NCBI GenBank assembly: GCA_030671165.1
Contig: DAOVAG010000075.1
Span: forward strand, 1-5,144
Length of the DNA: 5,144 nucleotides
Direction: 5' to 3'
Source of the DNA: Candidatus Bathyarchaeota archaeon
GTDB taxonomy: Archaea; Thermoproteota; Bathyarchaeia; RBG-16-48-13; GCA-020355125
A program made the position numbers and the translations under genes. This document shows positions 1-5,116 of the stretch, one piece after another. The notes under the pieces are model-generated. The model was not told where the DNA came from. It was given only the letters and a program-made list of their open reading frames with translations, and searched no databases. The number at the start of each line of letters is the position of its first letter. Within the stretch, counting starts at the first letter, position 1.

Positions 1-1
1 T

Positions 2-7
2 GTGAGG
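2..7 (+). promoter_or_regulatory. Ribosome binding site bearing on the start of the first gene
   Basis: GTGAGG, with GAGG at 4-7, is a Shine-Dalgarno-like match. It is 7 nt before an in-frame GTG (15-17) but only 1 nt before the ATG (9-11). By spacing it favours GTG initiation; by codon preference the ATG is favoured. The two starts differ by only two residues. Confidence 0.4.
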
Positions 8-8
8 A

Positions 9-317
9 ATGATTGTGAAGAAAGAATATATAATTACGGAGATAAGTGCTTCGACAGATGGTTCACCATACGTGTTTGTGTCTTTGAAGGGTCCGAAGGA
101 AGTAGGAGGTCCTCAAAGAGCTCCAATATCCTCCGCGACATCATTCCAATCTATGGATGAAATGGTCAAGAATCTTAGTCACATCTTCTCGAAGCAGATG
201 ATGGGGGGTTTTGCAACAGTGATAAAACTTGGTTTAGACGAATACGAAAAGTTAGATGTTAAAGTTGGTGACAAAATTTCTCTTGAGATTAATAAGATGC
301 AAATTGGATACCCTTGA
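9..317 (+). CDS. Small conserved-looking protein of unknown function (about 100 aa)
   Basis: I do not firmly recognise this protein. The predicted layout is two beta strands (residues about 6-14 and 20-27), a glycine/proline-rich linker (28-40), an amphipathic helix (about 48-64), a strand (68-76), then a turn and a final strand in VGDKISLEI (87-95). It has no signal peptide, membrane segment or cysteine, so it is probably a small soluble cytoplasmic alpha/beta protein. The pattern of a late strand, 'LDEYEKL' and 'VGDKI' faintly recalls the archaeal arcadin-1 family of crenactin gene clusters; this is a memory-based guess that a profile search should test. An in-frame TGA at 3-5 proves the gene starts inside the window. 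ATG at 9 has GAGG (4-7) only 1 nt upstream, whereas an in-frame GTG at 15 has it 7 nt upstream, so GTG 15 (100 aa) is a serious alternative. The ATGA at 9-12 would permit a 4-nt overlap with an upstream gene. Confidence 0.72.
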   Translation: MIVKKEYIITEISASTDGSPYVFVSLKGPKEVGGPQRAPISSATSFQSMDEMVKNLSHIFSKQMMGGFATVIKLGLDEYEKLDVKVGDKISLEINKMQIGYP

Positions 318-609
318 AAACATATACGTTTAATGAGGATACATCTGAAAATAATATGTAAATTCTTGATAAAAAGTTAAGTATGTATCTTTCCACAATA
401 TTTTGATGAGTATTCTGATCATTTAGATGAATAATTCTAAGTATTAATATGCCGCTGCTTAATGCGTAATATCTTTGCTAATAATAATGCTTCTTCATTG
501 AACAGAGTTTCAATAGTTCACTGTTTACAATCTTGCAGTCTTGGTCAATCGATACAAGCTCTAACGAATTCACTTAACTTATTAAGTGAAGATAATAGTT
601 TTGAATCGT
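318..609. other. Convergent intergenic region, no gene seen
   Basis: This AT-rich gap lies between a plus-strand and a minus-strand stop codon. The one open frame running out of it (462-647, plus) is antisense to the 3' end of the 4Fe-4S gene, has no convincing ribosome binding site and encodes a compositionally unremarkable peptide, so I do not call it. The only clear structure is the hairpin at 569-590. A T7 run at 629-635 on the plus strand, inside the end of the opposing gene, could stop readthrough from the left, but that is inference. Confidence 0.6.
569..590 (-). terminator. Perfect inverted repeat after the 4Fe-4S gene, possible terminator or mRNA 3' hairpin
   Basis: TTCACTTAA (569-577) and TTAAGTGAA (582-590) are exact reverse complements with a 4-nt CTTA loop. 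The hairpin begins 19 nt after the TAA of the minus-strand 4Fe-4S gene, in the convergent gap. No long T-tract follows it on the minus strand, so it is not a textbook intrinsic terminator. It could act on either strand, protect the mRNA 3' end, or bind a protein. Confidence 0.5.
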
Positions 610-1695
610 TTAAACATCATCGTCTAACTTTTTTTCATTTAAATTAATTAAACCACGGTTCTGTAGACGTTGAAGCTCCCATATTTTAAAGTTCAAGGGT
701 GGATGGACAATCTCATCTTCAGGTTTTAATTGTAATCGCGCTACATTTGTGGGACAACCAGTAACGCATAATCCGCATCCAATACATCGTTGACGATCCA
801 CAACAGCTACTCTCTCTTTTAATGAAATAGCTTTTACTTGACATCTGTCTTGACATATTCCACACCCTACACATGTATCTGCATCAATCACAGAGTAATA
901 ATTACTATGAGCTATAGAATTCTCGATACCAAAATCAGTGATTCCACGCATGATCCCACAGCAACACCCGCAACAGTTACATACATAGTATAAACCTTCC
1001 ATCACGTTGTTTACTGTATGAACAAGACCAATTTCTTCTGCTTTAACAAGAAGCGCTAATGCATCTTCCTTGGTAATGTCTCCAGGACGAGAATTATGTT
1101 CATGTGAAGAGAAGTATATGCAAATGTCTAAAGGAAAGTCACATTTACGACCGATATAATCTTGCTGCACTCGACAGATACATTTACGTACTCCAAAGGT
1201 TTTACTAGCTTCCAGAATAGCCTTAATATCATCATATGGTAAAATCCACTCGGATTTCACTGCTCCACGTGCAGGGATAACGCGATGGATGGCCGGTTGA
1301 GGTTTCATTATCCCCTCTATCCCAGCTTCATGGAAGTACTCTTCAACTAAGTGAGCGAACTGGTGATCCATATTTTCCACTTGTGCTTCATAAATACCTA
1401 CGATCCAAGGAGTTAAACGAAAACAAGGTTTACCATCTTGAACCTTGAACAATACGAGGCCTCGTTGCGTCATCTTCATAAGGCTCGATTTAACTCGCTC
1501 TGGAGATAATCCGACTTTATCAGCGATCACATCATATGGTTCTCTTTTTAAACCTAATTGATGAGCGATCAGAGCCTCTTCATGTGAAAAAATCTTCTTA
1601 AGAATCTCAATCTCAACACCGGACAGTGTACGAGGAAAACCATTAGGAAGTCTATCTAAAGCCTCAGCAAGGTAATCATATACACCTTTAGACAT
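610..1695 (-). CDS. 4Fe-4S dicluster ferredoxin-type protein with N-terminal winged-helix-like domain and Cys-rich middle
   Basis: This 361-aa soluble protein probably binds iron-sulfur clusters. Residues about 25-100 resemble a winged-helix/MarR-like fold (VIADKVGLSPERVKSSL, then LVLFKVQDGKP), as in a family of archaeal and anaerobic-bacterial ferredoxins of unknown function. The middle carries C172-x-C174, C185 and C192, then a dense cysteine block at 239-246 (C239, C241, C242, C244, C245, C246). The C-terminus has two [4Fe-4S] motifs: C275/C278/C281/C285, in which the usual proline after the fourth cysteine is Gln, and C304/C307/C310/C314-Pro. The likely role is electron transfer or redox sensing; partner and substrate are unknown. 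I chose the ATG at 1695 because GGTGG lies 4 nt upstream. A longer frame opening at 1740 would place that site inside the coding sequence and add 15 residues unlike the rest. The gene is alone, with 563 bp free upstream. It could be annotated simply as a 4Fe-4S binding protein. Confidence 0.93.
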   Translation of the reverse strand: MSKGVYDYLAEALDRLPNGFPRTLSGVEIEILKKIFSHEEALIAHQLGLKREPYDVIADKVGLSPERVKSSLMKMTQRGLVLFKVQDGKPCFRLTPWIVGIYEAQVENMDHQFAHLVEEYFHEAGIEGIMKPQPAIHRVIPARGAVKSEWILPYDDIKAILEASKTFGVRKCICRVQQDYIGRKCDFPLDICIYFSSHEHNSRPGDITKEDALALLVKAEEIGLVHTVNNVMEGLYYVCNCCGCCCGIMRGITDFGIENSIAHSNYYSVIDADTCVGCGICQDRCQVKAISLKERVAVVDRQRCIGCGLCVTGCPTNVARLQLKPEDEIVHPPLNFKIWELQRLQNRGLINLNEKKLDDDV

Positions 1696-1699
1696 CTTT

Positions 1700-1704
1700 C
1701 CACC
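1700..1704 (-). promoter_or_regulatory. Ribosome binding site setting the 4Fe-4S gene start
   Basis: On the minus strand GGTGG sits 4 nt before the ATG at 1695-1693. It supports this start over the in-frame ATG at 1740, which has no comparable site. Confidence 0.6.
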
Positions 1705-1735
1705 CACTTTTCTATTATGATTAAACAGGATACAT

Positions 1736-1768
1736 TTCAAATATGAACATGTCGCCTATTATCATGTC
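1736..1768 (-). promoter_or_regulatory. Possible promoter/operator of the 4Fe-4S gene with a repeated GACATG
   Basis: Minus-strand TTCATATTTGAAAT, around 1736-1747, is a weak TATA-like element about 45 nt before the start. That would leave a leader of some 20 nt containing the ribosome binding site. Directly upstream, GACATG occurs twice in direct repeat (1768-1763 and 1753-1748) with a 15-nt period. The TATA match is poor and the repeat short, so this is only a candidate. Confidence 0.25.
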
Positions 1769-2258
1769 TTTGATTCTTTTGTTTTCAAACCGACTTTTTA
1801 CACTCTTTTGTCTGTCACCGATTCACACGTCTTTATCCTTGTTAATGATTTTTTCTCGAGGGTCATCCTAGGTGATGTTGACTGTTATCCAGAGTTGGAG
1901 TTATTCCTTCAGGTTTATGTGTATTTTACTATCTTTTTTCTATTATTTTACTTGAATAATATGTAGTAATTTTTTGATTGGATTTAACCAGATATAGTTA
2001 ACTGGATGTGGATTAAAAGAATCTTCATTTTTTTAGCATACTTCAATAAGCCTATGTTGTTTAGTAGAGCAATAATATTTCAAATGTTTCATCTTAATCA
2101 AGATTGTAATATGACCTAGCACATAGAATCGATAATATAGAAAAGAATGAATATTGGATTGTAAAAGTCTTCCACTTTGAATAAAAAAATAAATAGAGGG
2201 ATTATTCAATTTTACAATTCTGTTGTTTTGAGAATTAAATCTTCGAATTTAATGGATT
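1741..2258. other. Long AT-rich intergenic stretch, no gene seen
   Basis: No supportable coding frame, tRNA or rRNA signature is visible here. The stretch at about 1848-1918 is clearly richer in G+C than its surroundings, which are dominated by T- and A-runs, and contains CTCGAG and CCTAGG. Near 1988-2005 CCAG and CTGG can form a short weak stem. The right end (2183-2253) holds the probable terminator of the slipin gene and the left end the promoter area of the 4Fe-4S gene. An open frame at 2177-2386 on the plus strand runs antisense into the slipin gene and is not credible. Confidence 0.6.
2183..2253 (-). terminator. Probable terminator region of the slipin gene (hairpin, then T7)
   Basis: Five nucleotides past the slipin TAA, ATTAAAT (2234-2240) and ATTTAAT (2247-2253) form a perfect 7-bp stem with a 6-nt loop. 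Further downstream on the minus strand an uninterrupted T7 tract (2189-2183) lies in a T-rich context. Archaeal termination relies mainly on T-tracts, so the T7 is the stronger signal; the hairpin may be an mRNA 3' structure. Confidence 0.5.
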
Positions 2259-3053
2259 TTAACTCTTTTTATATTCAGGATTTATTGATGAAATACCAGC
2301 GAGTCCTTGTATCCCTGATGATCTTAATGTTTCGAGAGGTAAGGCTAAAACTATCGAGTTACTTTGATCCTTGCTTACATCGTTAATTGTAGAAAGTATT
2401 CTCAATTGCATTGCATTTGGATCTTTCATATTCGCTGCAGCTTCTGACAACATTGTGGATGCTTCTAATTCAGCTTTCGCTTTTATCAAGACTGCTCTTG
2501 ATTCTCTTTCTGCTTCAGCTTGAACTGCAAACGCTCTTTTCATATCCCCTGGTAAACTTATATCTTGTAGTTCTGCTCTTGAAATATCGATACCCCATTC
2601 TTTGGTTAATTCATCTATGACATTCTTCAATGATATAGCGATCTCTTCTCTGCTTGCTAGTAAATCGTCAAGACTATAACGACCGATCACGTTTCTAATA
2701 GACGTCTGAGCATATTTTGATACAGCATTGTAATAGTTTTTAATTTTTAAAATTAGTTTTTCAGCATCTTCAATTTTCATAAATACTACAGCATCTATAC
2801 CAACAGATATATTGTCTTTAGTAATAGCTAATTGCCCTTTCAAATCTACAGTCTGCATTCGTAAATCAACTCTTTGAATAGAATCTATAAAGGGAATTTT
2901 AAAGTGAAGACCCGTCTCAACAATCTTTACTATCTTCCCAAATCGGATAACAGCAATTTTCTCCCATTGCTTAACTACATAAAGTGAACTTAAGAGAACC
3001 AACAAAGCTATTGTAGCACCAATGCCTGCTATAACCCAAGTGACTAAACTCAA
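2259..3053 (-). CDS. SPFH/Band 7 membrane protein, slipin (p-stomatin type)
   Basis: This 264-aa protein has the length and order of archaeal p-stomatins. A single N-terminal hydrophobic segment (about 5-27) anchors it in the membrane, followed by the SPFH/Band 7 domain (about 28-180). A helical coiled-coil stretch (about 172-210) contains the family signature QAEAERESRA, and the tail has SKDQSNSIVLALPLE (227-241), which matches the stomatin C-terminal segment. YNAVSKYAQTSIRNVIGRYSLDDLLASRE is cut here to its key parts: AQTSIRNVIG (115-124) and LDDLL (128-132) are typical of slipins. Such proteins oligomerise into membrane scaffolds that organise microdomains and modulate partner proteins. 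The start is TTG: TAA immediately precedes it in frame and GGAG lies 4 nt upstream. Slipins are often encoded beside an NfeD/STOPP membrane protease, but none is visible on either side. The gene is probably transcribed alone. Confidence 0.95.
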   Translation of the reverse strand: MSLVTWVIAGIGATIALLVLLSSLYVVKQWEKIAVIRFGKIVKIVETGLHFKIPFIDSIQRVDLRMQTVDLKGQLAITKDNISVGIDAVVFMKIEDAEKLILKIKNYYNAVSKYAQTSIRNVIGRYSLDDLLASREEIAISLKNVIDELTKEWGIDISRAELQDISLPGDMKRAFAVQAEAERESRAVLIKAKAELEASTMLSEAAANMKDPNAMQLRILSTINDVSKDQSNSIVLALPLETLRSSGIQGLAGISSINPEYKKS

Positions 3054-3057
3054 TTAT

Positions 3058-3061
3058 CTCC
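3058..3061 (-). promoter_or_regulatory. Ribosome binding site fixing the TTG start of the slipin gene
   Basis: GGAG on the minus strand (3061-3058) is 4 nt before TTG (3053-3051). The in-frame codon just upstream is TAA (3056-3054), so no longer version is possible. The ATG overlapping this site (3063-3061) is in another frame. Confidence 0.75.
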
Positions 3062-3073
3062 ATCTTTTATTAT

Positions 3074-3140
3074 AACAATATTGAATAATAATTATTGTTC
3101 CATTTAATTGATAAAATATATAATATAATCTGAACAATAT
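3074..3140 (-). promoter_or_regulatory. Candidate promoter/operator region of the slipin gene
   Basis: A strong TATA-like run on the minus strand (TATATTATATATTTTA, 3127-3112) would place the transcript start near 3094, giving a leader of about 40 nt with the GGAG site. Around it the octamer AACAATAT occurs at 3074-3081 and 3133-3140 (plus-strand reading), with the inverted core TATTGTT at 3093-3099. Two copies thus form an inverted repeat overlapping the predicted transcript start and the third lies just upstream of the TATA-like run. The arrangement could be an operator, but such AT-rich DNA makes chance copies likely. Confidence 0.35.
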
Positions 3141-3154
3141 GAGAAATATTCTCA
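3140..3154. repeat. Short inverted repeat upstream of the slipin promoter
   Basis: TGAGAA (3140-3145) and TTCTCA (3149-3154) form a perfect 6-bp stem around ATA. An A7 run (3154-3160) adjoins it on the right. It overlaps the position where a BRE or regulator site of the slipin promoter could lie. Confidence 0.35.
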
Positions 3155-3263
3155 AAAAAAGTTATACTTATTTGAAAAATACAAACAGTACATTACTAGC
3201 CTTTAAAGAAATCTGCAAGATTATCGTTTTCGTTAAAATCAACGAATTATCATCAGATGTAGT

Positions 3264-3272
3264 AAAAAAAAA
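3264..3272 (-). terminator. T9 tract, probable terminator of the TPP enzyme gene
   Basis: An uninterrupted A9 on the plus strand reads as T9 on the minus strand and starts 46 nt past the TGA of the TPP enzyme gene. T-tracts of this length are the usual archaeal termination signal. It separates this gene from the slipin gene and argues against co-transcription. Confidence 0.55.
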
Positions 3273-3317
3273 TAGAAAGTAATGTCACGATGGAAACAAA
3301 TTCGAGTTATGTCTGTT

Positions 3318-4979
3318 TCAACGCAACCATTTACCATAGACAGGATATTGGGAACAGATAATTTCTAGGAACGCAGGATTTCCAGAGTTGTTTACATTTA
3401 TAGCCCGTTTAATTGCAGGTATTACCTCATCGGGGTCTTCAACTCGTTCACTATATTCACCTAACGCTTCAACCATTTTACTTGTACTTAACACAGAATG
3501 TGGTGTTACAGCACTTGTCTCTGGATGATGTCCAGCACCCCAAAAACCAGGACCATAACCTCCAAAACCTGAATTATTAATGTGGATCGTAGTAATTGCA
3601 ATCTTCTCTCTAACTAATGCTTCAAAATTACCAATCTGATACATGATAGCAGCGTCACCAGTTACATGAAAAACTTGACGTTGCGGATACGCAAGTTTTG
3701 CACCCGCAGCAGCACAAAAACCAAATCCTAAACTACTACAATTACCCCAGCCAATGAATCCGCGAGGAATAACAGCTTCATAAATTGTACTCATCTGATC
3801 TCTTATATTTCCAGCATCATGGCTAACAATAGAGTTGTTCATGTCAATAGCGCGCATTAGATCCCAATGAACTCGATATGGATTGATCGGCTTCTCATTA
3901 GATAGGAGTGCAGGTTTATATTTTAAGAATTGATCATTCTTGAGTTTTTTAATGTTCTCAATAAGTTTTATTGGTTTCTGTCGCCCTTCTGATCCAACTT
4001 GATTTTTAATTTCAGCGATCATCTGTTCTAAAACGAGTTTTGCATCACCAATAATTGCATGATCAATTTTGTAGCGAGTGTTAATATCTCTTTCATCGAT
4101 GTCTGCCTGAATAATGATTTTACCTGAACCGTTAAAGTAATGTTTATAATCTCCAGGGGCAAGACTTTCACCAATACCAAACACTAAATCAGCATTACCT
4201 AAGTAATGAGACACAGGAATACCCCTTACGCCAATAGATAATGGATGATTCTCTGGGAATGCACTTTTCGCTAACAGAGAAGTAAGTATGGGAACTTGAA
4301 TAAGCTCAGCAAATTCTTTAAGTTCATTACATGCGTCACCATAGAAAACCCCTTGACCCACATAAATGACTGGATTTTTCGCGTTTAATAAAGCTCTCAC
4401 TGCAACCTTCACATCTCGGGGATCTCCAGGATACTTCCACCCTTTAACAGGTTCATAAGGTAATTTAACATCATCATACTCTCCCCAATTTGGTGATGAT
4501 CGACCACTTGCACAATGTAAAACGACAGGACCGCGCCTTCCTGTCTTCAGGTAAGTGAACGCCCGCCTCATGAACTCAGGTATCCTACTGCTTTCAGGTA
4601 TATATCCGGTCCATTTTGTTATCCCTTCATATTGTCGCGTTATGTCGAATCGGTTTCGTCCAAGTTGACTCAACGGTGGTCCCGATAATATGCCTAAAAT
4701 AGGTGAACTGTCTTCAAAGGCCTGAGCTACTGCTCCTTGAGCGATCTCAGCACCAACTGGGTAAGCACCACCTTGGATATTGAATACTCCGATTTTTTTT
4801 CCATTTGAAGCTCTTGAGTAACCATCCGCAAGACCAACAGCAAATCTCTCATTCCGCATCATAATAATACGAAGTTTTTCTTTGCTCGCCGAGGGGGTTA
4901 TATTACCTACAGGCATTACACAGAGGAACTCAGTCCCTTCCTGTTTTAGAATTCGAACTATTCCAGTTTCTGGTTTCAA
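3318..4979 (-). CDS. Thiamine-diphosphate-dependent enzyme, acetolactate synthase/decarboxylase superfamily
   Basis: This 553-aa protein shows the three-domain order of the superfamily. The N-terminal pyrimidine-binding domain (about 3-170) has the probable activating Glu44 in RNERFAVGLADGYSR. The central domain (about 185-320) includes NPVIYVGQG at 202-210. The C-terminal diphosphate-binding domain (about 380-545) has GDA (441-443) and NN (468-469), so Asp442 and Asn469 are the likely Mg-diphosphate ligands; GDA in place of GDG also occurs in true acetolactate synthases. It is close in pattern to archaeal/bacterial 'thiamine pyrophosphate-requiring proteins' whose substrate is unassigned. 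A 2-oxoacid decarboxylase or carboligase is plausible, but ilvB is not justified: no ilvN regulatory subunit or other branched-chain gene is nearby. The start is TTG at 4979, with GGTGAC 5 nt upstream and an in-frame TGA within that site. No membrane segment is seen. The gene seems monocistronic, with its promoter upstream and a T9 tract downstream. Confidence 0.93.
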   Translation of the reverse strand: MKPETGIVRILKQEGTEFLCVMPVGNITPSASKEKLRIIMMRNERFAVGLADGYSRASNGKKIGVFNIQGGAYPVGAEIAQGAVAQAFEDSSPILGILSGPPLSQLGRNRFDITRQYEGITKWTGYIPESSRIPEFMRRAFTYLKTGRRGPVVLHCASGRSSPNWGEYDDVKLPYEPVKGWKYPGDPRDVKVAVRALLNAKNPVIYVGQGVFYGDACNELKEFAELIQVPILTSLLAKSAFPENHPLSIGVRGIPVSHYLGNADLVFGIGESLAPGDYKHYFNGSGKIIIQADIDERDINTRYKIDHAIIGDAKLVLEQMIAEIKNQVGSEGRQKPIKLIENIKKLKNDQFLKYKPALLSNEKPINPYRVHWDLMRAIDMNNSIVSHDAGNIRDQMSTIYEAVIPRGFIGWGNCSSLGFGFCAAAGAKLAYPQRQVFHVTGDAAIMYQIGNFEALVREKIAITTIHINNSGFGGYGPGFWGAGHHPETSAVTPHSVLSTSKMVEALGEYSERVEDPDEVIPAIKRAINVNNSGNPAFLEIICSQYPVYGKWLR

Positions 4980-4984
4980 GATAA

Positions 4985-4990
4985 GTCACC
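4985..4990 (-). promoter_or_regulatory. GGTGAC ribosome binding site fixing the TTG start of the TPP enzyme
   Basis: GGTGAC (4990-4985, minus strand) is an excellent match to the archaeal anti-Shine-Dalgarno sequence and lies 5 nt before TTG (4979-4977). Its own TGA (4988-4986) is in frame with the gene, excluding a longer protein. Confidence 0.85.
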
Positions 4991-5027
4991 AAAATTTAAT
5001 ATAAAGAAGATACTTATTTGATCTTGT

Positions 5028-5042
5028 TAAAAAATATTTCTC
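5028..5042 (-). promoter_or_regulatory. Candidate TATA/BRE promoter of the TPP enzyme gene
   Basis: Minus-strand GAGAAATATTTTTTA combines a purine-rich BRE-like start with a TATA-like core centred near 5034. This would put the transcript start near 5008 and give a leader of about 30 nt that includes GGTGAC. A second TATA-like run (CTTTATATTAAA, 5006-4995) is too close to the start: it would leave the ribosome binding site untranscribed. Confidence 0.4.
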
Positions 5043-5077
5043 AGAGTCATACTTATTCAAGCAAGCAACTCAACTTT

Positions 5078-5116
5078 AAAAAAATAAACGAAGAAGTATG
5101 GCTATATTTAGCCATA
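5078..5116 (-). terminator. Hairpin plus T7 tract, probable terminator of an off-window minus-strand gene
   Basis: TATGGCTA (5097-5104) and TAGCCATA (5109-5116) form a perfect 8-bp stem with a 4-nt TATT loop. Twelve nucleotides further on the minus strand comes T7 (5084-5078). Hairpin followed by T-tract in this direction suggests transcription arriving from beyond the right edge and ending here, before the promoter of the TPP enzyme gene. It could instead be an operator for that gene. Confidence 0.5.

Noticed and set aside
318..331. AAAC/GTTT pair just after the first gene as a terminator
   Set aside because: It has a four-base stem, no T-tract, and is not distinguishable from background.
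462..647. 61-codon plus-strand open frame in the convergent gap
   Set aside because: It overlaps the 3' end of the well-supported 4Fe-4S gene on the opposite strand, lacks a ribosome binding site and recognisable domain, and spans the hairpin at 569-590.
1696..1740. 15-residue N-terminal extension of the 4Fe-4S protein from an ATG at 1740
   Set aside because: The extension contains the GGTGG ribosome binding site of the ATG at 1695 and has no upstream site of its own.
1988..2005. CCAG/CTGG pair as a hairpin or operator
   Set aside because: The stem is only 4 bp with a 10-nt gap, easily due to chance.
2177..2386. 69-codon plus-strand open frame
   Set aside because: It is antisense to the slipin 3' end and its terminator region, with no homology signal or ribosome binding site.
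2411..2620. 69-codon leucine-rich plus-strand open frame resembling a membrane peptide
   Set aside because: It lies wholly antisense to the slipin coiled-coil region; the leucine richness is a by-product of reading that Ala/Glu/Lys-rich coding sequence backwards.
3318..4979. Labelling the TPP enzyme as ilvB
   Set aside because: Only superfamily cofactor motifs are shared with confidence; the substrate-region motifs differ and no ilvN or ilvC is adjacent.
4995..5006. TATA-like CTTTATATTAAA close to the TPP enzyme start
   Set aside because: It would start transcription about at the TTG codon and exclude the strong GGTGAC site from the mRNA; the element near 5034 fits better.
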